Positions 36,998-45,429 of a stretch of DNA of 64,000 nucleotides are shown here, in pieces. Position numbers and translations under genes: made by a program. A model generated the notes under the pieces. That model saw nothing but the letters and a program-made list of their open reading frames with translations. It was not told the origin of the DNA and ran no database searches. Source of the DNA: Microbacterium galbinum (GTDB lineage Bacteria; Actinomycetota; Actinomycetes; Actinomycetales; Microbacteriaceae); contig NZ_JAHWXM010000001.1 in NCBI RefSeq assembly GCF_023091225.1, positions 248,001-312,000 of the forward strand, given 5' to 3'. How positions within the stretch are numbered: position 1 is the stretch's first letter; every line of letters starts with the position of its first letter.

Positions 36998-39724
36998 TCA
37001 GCTTTCGCCACCCGCGTTGCCGCTGGTTCCGGCGTTGACATCGTGAAGGCTGTACTTCGCGATGGCCTGCGCGGCCAGCGAGCGGTCGACGACGCCGTCC
37101 TCGGCGAGCGACTGCAGAGTGCGCACCACGATCGACGGGCCGTCGATCTTGAAGAAGCGACGTGCCGCGGCGCGGGTGTCGGAGAAACCGAAGCCATCGG
37201 CGCCGAGCGTCGCGAAACGCTGCGGGACCCACGGGCGGATCTGGTCCTGGACGGCGTGCATGAAGTCGCTCACCGCGATGACCGGACCGTCGGCGCCCTG
37301 CAGCTTCTGGGTGAGGTAAGCCGTGCGGGGCTCCTCCTCCGGGTGCAGGAAGTTGTGCTCGTCGGCGGCGAGGCCGTCGCGGCGCAGCTCGGTCCAGGAG
37401 GTGACCGACCAGACATCGGCGATCACGCCCCAGTCGTTCTTCAGCAGTTCCTGCGCTTCGAGGGCCCAGGGGAGTCCGACGCCCGAGGCGAAGAGCTGGG
37501 CGCGGTGGCCCTCGCCCTCGCCGACCGAGATGCGGTGGATGCCGCGCACGATGCCGTCGACGTCTACGTTCTCGGGCTCGGCGGGCATCACGATGGGCTC
37601 GTTGTAGAGCGTGATGTAGTACATCACGTTGGGGTCCTCGTGCTCGCCGCCGTACATGCGCTCGATACCCGACCGCACGATGTGCGCGATCTCGTAGCCG
37701 TACGCGGGGTCGTACGAGATCGTCGCGGGGTTGGTCGCGGCCAACAGGTGCGAGTGCCCGTCGGCGTGCTGCAGGCCCTCACCCGTCAGGGTGGTGCGAC
37801 CGGCGGTGGCGCCCATGATGAAACCGCGTGCCATCTGGTCGCCCGCGGCCCACTGGGCGTCGCCCGTGCGCTGGAAACCGAACATCGAGTAGAAGAGGTA
37901 GATCGGGATCAGCGGCTCGCCGTGCGTGGCGTACGACGTGCCGGCAGCGGTGAACGCCGCGAGGGCGCCCGCCTCGTTGATGCCGACGTGCACGATCTGG
38001 CCCTGCGGGCTCTCCTTGTAGGCGAGGAGGAGCTCGCGGTCGACCGAGGTGTAGTGCTGGCCGTTCGGGTTGTAGATCTTCGCCGTCGGGAAGTACGCGT
38101 CCATACCGAAGGTGCGTGCCTCGTCGGGGATGATCGGCACGATACGGTGGCCGAAGTCCTTCGAGCGCAGCAGGTCCTTCAGCAGTCGGACGAACGCCAT
38201 GGTCGTGGCGATCTCCTGCGTGCCGGAGCCCTTCTTCGGGAGCGCGTAGGCGGTGTCGTCGGGCAGCGAGAGACCGACGTGCGTCGAACGACGCTCGGGC
38301 AGGAAGCCGCCGAGGTTGTTGCGGCGCTCCAGCATGTACTGGATGGTCTCGTCCTGGGGGCCCGGGTTGTAGTACGGGGGCAGGTACGGGTTCTCCTCGA
38401 GCTGCGCGTCCGTGATCGGGATGTGCATGGCGTCGCGGAACGTCTTGAGGTTGTCCAGCGTCATCTTCTTCATCTGGTGGGTCGCGTTGCGGCCCTCGAA
38501 GTGCGGACCGAGGCCGTAGCCCTTGACGGTCTTCGCGAGGATGACGGTGGGCTTGCCCTTGTGCTCGGTCGCGGCCTTGAACGCGGCGTAGACCTTGCGG
38601 TAGTCGTGGCCACCGCGCTTGAGGTTCCAGATGTCGTCGTCGGAGTAGTTCTCGACGAGAGCGGCGGCGCGCTCGTCGCGTCCGAAGAAGTGCTCGCGTA
38701 TGTATCCGCCGGACTCGGCCTTGAACGTCTGGAAGTCGCCGTCGGGCGTGACGTTCATGAGGTTGAGCAGCGCACCCTCGGTGTCGCGGGCGAGGAGGTC
38801 GTCCCACTCACGGCCCCAGACGACCTTGATGACGTTCCAGCCGGCACCGCGGAAGAACGACTCGAGCTCCTGCACGATCTTGCCGTTGCCGCGCACCGGG
38901 CCGTCGAGACGCTGGAGGTTGCAGTTGACGACGAAGGTCAGGTTGTCGAGTCCCTCGTTGGCCGCGACCTGGAGCTGTCCGCGGCTCTCGACCTCGTCCA
39001 TCTCGCCGTCGCCGAGGAAGGCCCAGACGTGCGACTGCGAGGTGTCCTTGATGCCGCGGTTCTCGAGGTACTTGTTCGACATCGCCTGGTAGATCGCGTT
39101 GATCGGGCCGAGACCCATCGACACGGTCGGGAACTGCCAGTACTCCGGCATCAGGCGCGGGTGCGGGTAGGAGGGCAGGCCGTGCGGGGCGTGCGACTTC
39201 TCCTGGCGGAAGCCGTCGAGCTGGTCCTCGCTCAGTCGGCCCTCGAGGAAGGAGCGGGCGTAGGTGCCGGGCGAGGCGTGGCCCTGGATGAAGATCTGGT
39301 CGGCGCCGCCGGGGTTGTCGGCACCCTTGAAGAAGTGGTTGAAGCCCACCTCGTAGAGCGCGGCCGACGACGCGTAGGTCGAGATGTGCCCGCCGACGCT
39401 GATGCCGGGACGCTGGGCGCGGTGCACCGTGATGGCGGCGTTCCAGCGGATCCACGCGCGGTAGCGGCGCTCCACCTCTTCATCACCGGGGAACTCGGGC
39501 TCGTTCTCGGGTGCGATCGTGTTGATGTAGTCGGTGGTCGGAACCATCGGCACGCCCAGGTGCAGCTCCTTCGAGCGCTTCAGCAGGCTGAGCATGATCT
39601 CGCGCCCACGGCCGTGGCCCTTGGCATCGACGAGCTCATCGAGCGACTGCTGCCACTCACCCGTCTCTTCCGGGTCGCTGTCGAGAGAGTCCTGAGAGTA
39701 CGGATCCTGGTCGTGGACGGTCAC
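36998..39724 (-). CDS. aceE: Pyruvate dehydrogenase E1 component (homodimeric type)
   Basis: ThDP enzyme that decarboxylates pyruvate and acetylates the E2 lipoyl group. 908 aa from GTG 39724, preceded by AAAGG. Visible: [20 protein letters not shown], the ThDP/Mg motif GDGEMDE with NCNLQ about 30 residues later, TVKGYGLG, and [12 protein letters not shown] near the C-terminus. It lies upstream of fasR on the same strand, so acetyl-CoA supply and fatty acid synthesis genes are adjacent. Confidence 0.96.
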   Translation of the reverse strand: MTVHDQDPYSQDSLDSDPEETGEWQQSLDELVDAKGHGRGREIMLSLLKRSKELHLGVPMVPTTDYINTIAPENEPEFPGDEEVERRYRAWIRWNAAITVHRAQRPGISVGGHISTYASSAALYEVGFNHFFKGADNPGGADQIFIQGHASPGTYARSFLEGRLSEDQLDGFRQEKSHAPHGLPSYPHPRLMPEYWQFPTVSMGLGPINAIYQAMSNKYLENRGIKDTSQSHVWAFLGDGEMDEVESRGQLQVAANEGLDNLTFVVNCNLQRLDGPVRGNGKIVQELESFFRGAGWNVIKVVWGREWDDLLARDTEGALLNLMNVTPDGDFQTFKAESGGYIREHFFGRDERAAALVENYSDDDIWNLKRGGHDYRKVYAAFKAATEHKGKPTVILAKTVKGYGLGPHFEGRNATHQMKKMTLDNLKTFRDAMHIPITDAQLEENPYLPPYYNPGPQDETIQYMLERRNNLGGFLPERRSTHVGLSLPDDTAYALPKKGSGTQEIATTMAFVRLLKDLLRSKDFGHRIVPIIPDEARTFGMDAYFPTAKIYNPNGQHYTSVDRELLLAYKESPQGQIVHVGINEAGALAAFTAAGTSYATHGEPLIPIYLFYSMFGFQRTGDAQWAAGDQMARGFIMGATAGRTTLTGEGLQHADGHSHLLAATNPATISYDPAYGYEIAHIVRSGIERMYGGEHEDPNVMYYITLYNEPIVMPAEPENVDVDGIVRGIHRISVGEGEGHRAQLFASGVGLPWALEAQELLKNDWGVIADVWSVTSWTELRRDGLAADEHNFLHPEEEPRTAYLTQKLQGADGPVIAVSDFMHAVQDQIRPWVPQRFATLGADGFGFSDTRAAARRFFKIDGPSIVVRTLQSLAEDGVVDRSLAAQAIAKYSLHDVNAGTSGNAGGES

Positions 39725-39876
39725 GGGGAGCCTTTCGTCAAGCTGGCAGGTCATGCCAAGGAAACGGGAAGCGACGCGGGCAGCCTTGTCGGCTGTGCAC
39801 AACGCGCGCCGTCCTCAGCCTAGCCCTCTTCCACCATGCGGGTGCGCATCCGCATACGGATACACTGGACGCACCA

Positions 39877-39949
39877 GGGCCTTTAGCTCAGCTGGTAGAG
39901 CGCCACGTTTACACCGTGGATGTCGTCGGTTCGATCCCGGCAGGGCCCA
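39877..39949 (+). tRNA. tRNA-Val (anticodon TAC)
   Basis: A 73-nt cloverleaf: acceptor GGGCCTT/AGGGCCC, D arm GCTC-AGCTGGTA-GAGC, anticodon stem CCACG/CGTGG with loop TTTACAC (anticodon 39910-39912), T arm GTCGG-TTCGATC-CCGGC and discriminator A. CCA is not fully encoded (ACCT follows). TACACT at 39861-39866 may be its -10 box. The 169 bp after it (39950-40118) contain nothing I can identify; no second copy of the tRNA end was seen in the window. Confidence 0.96.
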
Positions 39950-40118
39950 CCTACAAATCACTGGGATCTGCCGAACCTGGCTTCAGGTGGCATTCCGTGC
40001 GCGGCCCCCGGCGGCCCCCTGAGCATCTCGCCATCGATCGGGGCGCTGATCAACGACCGTTGGTGCGTGGGCAGGCGCGCCGTAGCGGGATCACATCAAC
40101 GACGCCCGCGTCTGTGGT

Positions 40119-41129
40119 TCATTCCCGATCGGTGTGATGAACGCTTCGCCGCACGGTGAGGGTCAGGGCGGTGCCGTCAGGCGAGGTCGAGGTGACGGCG
40201 ATCTTCCCGCCGTGTCGGGTAATGGTGTCTTGTACGAGTGCGAGGCCGATTCCGAAGCCCGTGCGGGCGTTGCCGCCGCCGTCGACAGCGTCTGAGGAGC
40301 GGGCGAAGCGGTCGAAGATGCGGTGCGGGTCGATCCCTTGGATGCCGGGTCCGTGGTCGATCACGGTGATAGCAACGGTCCGGCGGTCTGCTTGCGCAAC
40401 GAGCTCCACGATGCCGGGCGGTGAATGCTTGACGGCGTTGTCGAGGAGAGCGATGAGGCTGCGTCGAAGGCTTGCTTCGGGGATCTCGACGGAGACGTCC
40501 GGGGAGGTGGCTGTCGCGACGATCCTGATGCCGTGCTGTTGGGCGATCACGGTCATTGCTGACGCTGCGGACGCCATGGTGTCGTTGACTGAGGACGTGG
40601 GGTCTCCGTCGACAGGCGTGATGTCGATGGAGTCGAGGAGGTCCGTGACGACGGCATTGAGGTTCCTTGAATCGTCGCGCAGTTCGGTGATGATGTCGGC
40701 GTTCGGGTCGTTGGGGCCGGATGTGCGCTGGAGGACCTGTAGGCGTGCGTCGAGGATGGCGAGCGGTGTGCGGAGTTCGTGCGAGGCGTCGGCGACGAAG
40801 CGGCGCTGACGTTGGAGCGCATCGATGAGGGGTGAGACCGCTCGACGAGTGGCGATGAGCGCGATGGTACCGGCGAAAATGATCGCGACGATGCCGACGA
40901 TGACCGCCCCGATCACGATGTCAACGCCTTCGATGTCGATCGTGGTCTCCTGCCCTCCGGGTGAGAACAGATGGTCGGGGGGAATCTGGCTGAAGACGAT
41001 GAGCAGCGCGGCGATCAAGACACCGATGACGAGAATCGAGACTGCGACGGCGATCCAGATTCCGACCCGTCTCGCGGCGACTCGGACCAATCGGGTATCC
41101 GCGTCGGCGGTTCCGCGGTCGCGACTCAC
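40119..41129 (-). CDS. EnvZ/PhoR-type sensor histidine kinase
   Basis: 336 aa. Two helices (about 22-46 and 70-93) enclose a short outside loop of roughly 23 residues (QIPPDHLFSPGGQETTIDIE) with several acidic residues. H-box ADASHELRTPL with H117, N-box LIALLDNAVKHS, and G-boxes DHGPGIQG and GFGIGLALV. The small sensor loop suggests it senses a membrane component or an ion. GTG 41129 overlaps the stop of the response regulator (GTGA). Confidence 0.92.
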   Translation of the reverse strand: MSRDRGTADADTRLVRVAARRVGIWIAVAVSILVIGVLIAALLIVFSQIPPDHLFSPGGQETTIDIEGVDIVIGAVIVGIVAIIFAGTIALIATRRAVSPLIDALQRQRRFVADASHELRTPLAILDARLQVLQRTSGPNDPNADIITELRDDSRNLNAVVTDLLDSIDITPVDGDPTSSVNDTMASAASAMTVIAQQHGIRIVATATSPDVSVEIPEASLRRSLIALLDNAVKHSPPGIVELVAQADRRTVAITVIDHGPGIQGIDPHRIFDRFARSSDAVDGGGNARTGFGIGLALVQDTITRHGGKIAVTSTSPDGTALTLTVRRSVHHTDRE

Positions 41130-41794
41130 AGCTGCCCCAGTCGATACCCGCGCCCGCGCACTGTGGTGACGATGTCGATGTCGGTCTTACGACGAAGGTA
41201 GTGGACGTACGTGTCGACGGTCCCGGGGGTGTCGGTGGGGGAGAACACGGATTCGAGGATGTCTTCGCGGCTGAACGTCCGGTCGGGGTGGGCGGCGAGC
41301 AGCGTCAGCAACTTCGTCTCCCGGTCGGTGAGAATGATTCGTCCGTCGTATGGGGAGTAGATGGCTCGGGATTCCGGGTAGAACTCCCATCCGCCGATTC
41401 GGACGAACGGGCCCTCGCCGTTGGAGACTCGGCGGATCGCGCGCAGCCGTGCGAAGAGTTCGTCGAATTCGAACGGCTTGACCAGGTAGTCGTTGGCTCC
41501 GGCGTCGAGGCCGCGCACTTTGTCGTGCACGCTGCCGAGGGCTGTGAGGATGAGCATGGGGGTGGCGCTGTTGTCCCGTCGGAGGGTCTCGACGATGGAG
41601 ATGCCGTCGATCGTCGGGAGGCGGCGGTCGACGATCATCGCGTCGTATCGCTGTTCCTGGGCATCGCTGAGGGCCTCTTCACCGTCAGTGAATAGGGTGA
41701 CGTCGTACACCTCGTCGAGTACCCGGGCGATCAGCGGACCCAGCTGCGGGTCATCCTCCACGAGCAGGAGACGCGGTCGGTTGACGGACGGCAT
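41126..41794 (-). CDS. OmpR/PhoB-type response regulator
   Basis: 222 aa. Receiver with D56 (MIVDRRLP), EDD at 13-15 and K in YLVKPFEF, plus a winged-helix domain (LTDRETKLLTLLAAHPDRTFSREDILESVF, ending in RGRGYRLG). ATG 41794 follows GAAGGGAG. Order in the operon: PAP2 phosphatase - regulator - kinase. CTNAGAA direct repeats with 11-bp period upstream of PAP2 and of neighbouring genes are natural sites for this regulator. Confidence 0.92.
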   Translation of the reverse strand: MPSVNRPRLLLVEDDPQLGPLIARVLDEVYDVTLFTDGEEALSDAQEQRYDAMIVDRRLPTIDGISIVETLRRDNSATPMLILTALGSVHDKVRGLDAGANDYLVKPFEFDELFARLRAIRRVSNGEGPFVRIGGWEFYPESRAIYSPYDGRIILTDRETKLLTLLAAHPDRTFSREDILESVFSPTDTPGTVDTYVHYLRRKTDIDIVTTVRGRGYRLGQL

Positions 41795-41811
41795 CGCTGC
41801 TCCCTTCTCGG

Positions 41812-42528
41812 TCACGAATCTCCTTTTGTCATTCCAGAATCCACCACACGGGTCAGAGCAGCCACCTCTTCTCGTCGCTGCGGGTGCAAGAGGCGACTGT
41901 TCCTCATCAGCGCTCCCAGACACAGACACCAAACAGAGACCAACAAGAGCGACCCGAGCACGTCAGAGGGGTAGTGCGCTCCAAGGTACATCCGCGACCA
42001 CGCCGTCGTCAGCGCGACCACGGCTGCCACCACGATCGCCGCTGCCCGATATCGCCACCCGGCGAGCATCACCACCGTGCTCATCCCGAGCGCGGTCGCG
42101 AACGCCGTATGCCCGCTGGGATAGCTGAAAGAGGTGGGCTCCACGAGAATCGGATGCGCGAGCAGCGACATGTCCAGTCGGGGCCGCTGGATGATCACCT
42201 TGATGACGTCAGCGGCAGCCCACGGGATCGCGATCAGGAGAGCCATACGCAGGGCGGTCCACCACGACCGCCCGACCATGCCCGCGATCACGACCGCCAG
42301 TACAGCCACGAGAACCGCGAATCGCGGCCCGAAGACGACGTCGATGAATTGGGCGATCGCATCGAGCGCGGGGGCATGGAAGCCGTTGACCGCGACCACG
42401 GCGTTCGTCTCGGCGTTGGTGAGGGACGGGTTGCCGCTGACGATGAGGCCGAGGGCTTCGATCGTGGCAAACATCGCGCCCGCGATGAGCCAGAGTGCAA
42501 GCGGCGGGAAGCGTCGTACAGGGGTCAT
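41812..42528 (-). CDS. PAP2-family lipid phosphatase
   Basis: Membrane phosphatase of 238 aa with six hydrophobic segments. Catalytic motifs: K110-x6-R117 (KVIIQRPRL, with Leu where Pro is usual), PSGH (137-140) and S178-R179-x5-H185-x3-D189 (SRMYLGAHYPSD). Likely dephosphorylates undecaprenyl diphosphate or phosphatidate outside the membrane. ATG 42528 is preferred over GTG 42537 because GAGGAG is then properly spaced. It is 17 bp upstream of the response regulator. Confidence 0.9.
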   Translation of the reverse strand: MTPVRRFPPLALWLIAGAMFATIEALGLIVSGNPSLTNAETNAVVAVNGFHAPALDAIAQFIDVVFGPRFAVLVAVLAVVIAGMVGRSWWTALRMALLIAIPWAAADVIKVIIQRPRLDMSLLAHPILVEPTSFSYPSGHTAFATALGMSTVVMLAGWRYRAAAIVVAAVVALTTAWSRMYLGAHYPSDVLGSLLLVSVWCLCLGALMRNSRLLHPQRREEVAALTRVVDSGMTKGDS

Positions 42529-42552
42529 GCGCTTCACTCTCCTCAGCAGGTG

Positions 42553-42570
42553 CTAAGAAATCTCTCAGAA
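42553..42570. promoter_or_regulatory. Direct repeat CTNAGAA, 11-bp period (site 1)
   Basis: CTAAGAA-ATCT-CTCAGAA, two 7-bp half-sites 11 bp apart. That is one helical turn, as bound by OmpR/PhoB-type dimers. It lies 25 bp from the PAP2 start and in the divergent region shared with the acidic-repeat gene. Confidence 0.6.
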
Positions 42571-42597
42571 TGATCGGCACCCTCGGATGACTCGGTT

Positions 42598-42615
42598 TTC
42601 TTGGTGGTTTCTTAC
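42598..42615. promoter_or_regulatory. Direct repeat related to site 1 (site 2)
   Basis: TTCTTGG-TGGT-TTCTTAC, which reads GTAAGAA-ACCA-CCAAGAA on the other strand: the same 11-bp period, with each half-site one base from CTAAGAA. It is 57 bp before the acidic-repeat gene. Confidence 0.5.
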
Positions 42616-42671
42616 AGGCGGCGGAGGAGTGTGTGGTTCGACGGGCACCTTGCCTGGAAAGGAACGAAGCC

Positions 42672-43025
42672 ATGCTCACGAAGAAGAAGCTCATGATCGG
42701 CAGCGGGATCGGAGCGACGGCGATAGTCATCGTGGTCGGCGGACTCGCATTGAATCTCCCCGCTCAAGCCGCCACACCGACGTCCCCGATGTCGTCCCAC
42801 TCCACGACGGCGAACGACGACGGGGAGACCAACGATGACGGCCCCGGTGCCGCAGACACCGACGCCGAGACCAACGACGATGCTCCCGGTGCCACGGACT
42901 CCGACACCGAGACGAACGATGACGCCTCCGGTGCAACGGATGCGGAGACCGATGACGACGGTCCCGGCGCTGCGGACACCGACGTCGAGACTAACGACGA
43001 TGGTGATGCTTCCTCCGGAAACTGA
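42672..43025 (+). CDS. Secreted acidic repeat protein
   Basis: 117 aa. Signal peptide MLTKKKLMIGSGIG...LPAQAA with predicted cleavage after AQA (about residue 33). The mature part is almost only Asp, Glu, Asn, Thr, Gly and Ala, built from about five repeats of 13-15 residues on the pattern ETNDDxxGAxDxD. It contains no Cys, no aromatic residue and almost no basic residue. Such a chain could bind divalent cations or act as a polyanion outside the cell. No named family recognised. AAAGGAA ribosome site. Divergent from the PAP2-regulator-kinase operon. Confidence 0.8.
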   Translation: MLTKKKLMIGSGIGATAIVIVVGGLALNLPAQAATPTSPMSSHSTTANDDGETNDDGPGAADTDAETNDDAPGATDSDTETNDDASGATDAETDDDGPGAADTDVETNDDGDASSGN

Positions 43026-43036
43026 TATCGCTGAAG

Positions 43037-43071
43037 GGAGGGGCCGGGCGTGCATCGCGTTCGGCCCCTTC
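43037..43071. terminator. Terminator between the acidic-repeat gene and the COG4705-like gene
   Basis: Stem GGAGGGGCCG pairing with CGGCCCCTTC (ten pairs including one G-U) with a 15-base loop, between converging genes. Confidence 0.6.
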
Positions 43072-43102
43072 GCCTTGTGCGGCGCGGCTCAGGCCGCCTT
43101 GG

Positions 43103-44347
43103 TCATTCGAGCGTGGCAAGCAGGGCCGACAGTGCGGTCTTCTCGTCTACGGTGTCGGGTGCTTTCGCTCGCACCGCCGTCAGCGCTGTATCGATCTGCC
43201 CGTCGATGTACGTCCATCCCGTGTCATCGAGAGGTTGCAGCGTTGATTGGGAGTCGTCCCATGCCTTTTCCAAATCGGTGATCCGTGCAGCGGCGGCCTT
43301 CTGCTTCCCTGCTTGGATCATGGAGAGAGTGTCTGCCGTGATGGTGCGGAACTCAGCTATGGGCGCTGCCGGGAACTTCGCTGTGGCGGAGGTTCCTGGA
43401 GGCAGTGTGACCGATGTTGCCGGGCCTTCGCCTTCGCTGGCGGGCGCTGCCGAGTGGGGCTGTGCGGCTGCCCAGGCGAGGAGCGCGATAGTCAGCAGAG
43501 CCACGACGGTGTAGAAGCCGAGGACCCGCCGCTCGCTCGTCTTTGTGGTGGGAGTCGTCAGCGGTCTCGTCTCGATGACGTCTGCTCGGGTGAGGGTGAG
43601 ATAGATCACCGTCGCGAGGATCGCGACCAGGAAGATCACGCTGGTGAGCGCGACGCCCAGACCGAGCCCCTGCTGGTCGGACGGCAGCCCGAACCAGTCG
43701 CCGAGGTTTGCGCCCAGCGGACGTGTCAGGATGTAGGCGAGCCAGAACGCCAGGACCGCATTGCCACCCATCCGCCATCCGACGACGACGGCGACGATCA
43801 GGCCCGCAGGCAGCAGCACCGACACCCCCGGACCCCAGCCGGTCAGTTCCAGGATCCAGTCGCCCGCCGCCGTGCCGAGGGCGAAGGTCACCAGAATCGC
43901 GAGCCAATAGAACAGCTCCCGCGGCGTGGTCGTGATGCTGTGGATCGAAAGTGTTCGCTGACTGAACCACCACACCCCGAACACGATAGCCAACAGTCCC
44001 GCGAACACCGCCGTGCTCACCGCGAGCGGAACCCCGAGGCTGTCGGTGAGGATGTCGGTGTAGAGGGTGCCCGTCACGCTCACCACAACCACCGTGAGCC
44101 AGTACACGAACGGCACGTACCTCCGCAGCAGCAGTTGCCATCCGAGTACGACCGCGAACACCGCCGTGAAGATCAGCGCCGTGCTCTCGAGCCCCACACC
44201 CAGTGACATGTTGATCCAGTCGGCGAAACTCTCGCCCACAGTGGTGCACAGGATCTTGATGATCCAGAACCACAGCGTGATCTCGGGAACCTTGCTCAGC
44301 ATCTCGCGGCGAACCCATGGTCTGGCCGCTCTCATCGTTGTAGTCAC
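43103..44347 (-). CDS. COG4705-like four-repeat membrane protein with extracytoplasmic C-terminal domain
   Basis: 414 aa. Residues 18-270 hold about eight to nine helices in four repeats, each with an aromatic-rich helix start and a Gly-x-x-x-Asp-Trp-like motif: D43 (ESFADWI), D98 (LYTDIL), D163 (TAAGDWI) and D217 (ANLGDWF). After a last helix (about 274-292) comes an Ala/Pro linker and a helical domain of about 100 residues outside the membrane (QAGKQKAAAARITDLEKAWD). The core resembles uncharacterised COG4705 proteins starting KVPEITLWFW. Start GTG 44347 or ATG 44335. A transporter role is inferred from the buried Asp residues only. Confidence 0.75.
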   Translation of the reverse strand: MTTTMRAARPWVRREMLSKVPEITLWFWIIKILCTTVGESFADWINMSLGVGLESTALIFTAVFAVVLGWQLLLRRYVPFVYWLTVVVVSVTGTLYTDILTDSLGVPLAVSTAVFAGLLAIVFGVWWFSQRTLSIHSITTTPRELFYWLAILVTFALGTAAGDWILELTGWGPGVSVLLPAGLIVAVVVGWRMGGNAVLAFWLAYILTRPLGANLGDWFGLPSDQQGLGLGVALTSVIFLVAILATVIYLTLTRADVIETRPLTTPTTKTSERRVLGFYTVVALLTIALLAWAAAQPHSAAPASEGEGPATSVTLPPGTSATAKFPAAPIAEFRTITADTLSMIQAGKQKAAAARITDLEKAWDDSQSTLQPLDDTGWTYIDGQIDTALTAVRAKAPDTVDEKTALSALLATLE

Positions 44348-44369
44348 GAAACGGAGGCTACGAAGCCGC

Positions 44370-44387
44370 TTCTAAGACCCCTCTGAG
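44370..44387. promoter_or_regulatory. Direct repeat of CTNAGAA type (site 3)
   Basis: TTCTAAG-ACCC-CTCTGAG, reading CTCAGAG-GGGT-CTTAGAA in the direction of the COG4705-like gene; 11-bp period as in site 1. It ends 23 bp upstream of that gene's start codon. Confidence 0.6.
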
Positions 44388-44704
44388 AAACCATGACGGA
44401 TTCTGTCAAGAACGATCGCACGATCCTCGTCCCACTCGAGGTGGGTGAGGGTGCCGATCGTGAGCGTCGCGCTCCCGCCCGCGCGCAGATACGTCAGCAG
44501 AGTGCGACCGCACCCGCGGCAGAGCAGGATCATGCCGGTGTCGTCGAGTTCAGCGACAGCATCCGCCACCACCGCGGCGCGCAGGCAGTGCGTGCATCGC
44601 GCTCGCGCGCCGGTCATGTCCCTGCCGAAGATCTCGAGCAGATACCCGCCGGCGGCGTTGCCGTCGACGCGCCGGACGGTCCGGGGTTCGGGAGTGTGTT
44701 CCAT
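44372..44704 (-). CDS. DUF6510-like zinc-ribbon protein
   Basis: 110 aa. Two CxxC pairs (CTHC near residue 38 and CRGC near residue 63) form a zinc ribbon, flanked by GNAAGGYLLEIFGRDMTGARA and the C-terminal LTHLEWDEDRAIVLDRIRHG. Function unknown. The start overlaps the reductase stop (TGATG), so it is the third gene of the molybdoenzyme operon. Confidence 0.8.
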   Translation of the reverse strand: MEHTPEPRTVRRVDGNAAGGYLLEIFGRDMTGARARCTHCLRAAVVADAVAELDDTGMILLCRGCGRTLLTYLRAGGSATLTIGTLTHLEWDEDRAIVLDRIRHGFSEGS

Positions 44705-45429
44705 CAGGCTCCTCCGAAGCGCTCGGTGCGGATGCGGTCGGGCGGATGCCCCGCCGCGACGAGGAGATCGGCGACGGCCTCGACGAAACCGGTCGGCCCG
44801 CATACATAGACCGACGGCTGCAGCGACGGCGGATGGGTCGACGAGAGGATGGTCGCAGCATCCACCCGACCGGCGGCACGTGCGAAGCCGGGCGGAGCGA
44901 CGCGCGAATAGGCCCAGTCGACGACGAGGCCGTTGCCGGTGAGGCGGTCGATGTCGTCGAGGTAGAAGGCATCCGACGCCGAGCGCACGGCGTACAGCAG
45001 CCGCATGGGCGCGCTGCTGCCGGAACGCTCGTGTGCACGGGCGATGGCGATGAGGGGAACGATGCCCGATCCGCCGGCGATCAGCTGAACGGGTTCGGGG
45101 CGATCGGGGGTCCAGACGAAGTAGCCGCCGATCGGTCCGCGGATCTCCAATTGATCGCCGGGCCGCACGTCTTCGACCAGGTAGGGGGAGACCTCGCCGT
45201 CGGGAACCTCGTCGACCGCGAGTTCGAGAACCTCGCCGGGGCCGGAGGAGGCGAGCGAGTAGGACCGCACGGCCTGGTATCCGTCCTCGGCTGTGAGGCG
45301 CACGTCCACGTGCTGCCCGGCGAGATTGCCCGGCCAGCCGTCGACCTGCAGTCCGAGGATGCGCCCGTGGCTTCCGGCGCCGCGTGTCGTGACGACGGTC
45401 GCCGGGCGCCACAGCGGTGCGGTCGTCAC
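44704..45429 (-). CDS. FAD/NAD(P)H ferredoxin-reductase-like protein
   Basis: 241 aa, ferredoxin-NADP reductase fold without an Fe-S domain. FAD motif RSYSLASS, pyridine-nucleotide motifs AGGSGIVPL and VYVCGPTGFVEAV, and C-terminal RTERFGGA. GTG 45429 lies 11 bp after AGGAGG and overlaps the molybdoenzyme stop (GTGA). It probably passes electrons between NAD(P)H and the molybdoenzyme encoded just upstream; this is inferred from coupling. Confidence 0.88.
   Translation of the reverse strand: MTTAPLWRPATVVTTRGAGSHGRILGLQVDGWPGNLAGQHVDVRLTAEDGYQAVRSYSLASSGPGEVLELAVDEVPDGEVSPYLVEDVRPGDQLEIRGPIGGYFVWTPDRPEPVQLIAGGSGIVPLIAIARAHERSGSSAPMRLLYAVRSASDAFYLDDIDRLTGNGLVVDWAYSRVAPPGFARAAGRVDAATILSSTHPPSLQPSVYVCGPTGFVEAVADLLVAAGHPPDRIRTERFGGA

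Noticed and set aside
36990..37041. Upstream ATG (37041) as start of the FasR-like gene
   Set aside because: Would overlap aceE by 44 bp and add a non-conserved leader without a ribosome site; a downstream start is preferred.
36638..39823. 1061-codon open frame on the plus strand
   Set aside because: Antisense shadow of aceE, which has clear enzyme motifs on the minus strand.
39950..40118. Region after tRNA-Val examined for an integrase remnant or small gene
   Set aside because: Short frames have no recognisable motifs or ribosome sites, and no attachment-site copy was found.
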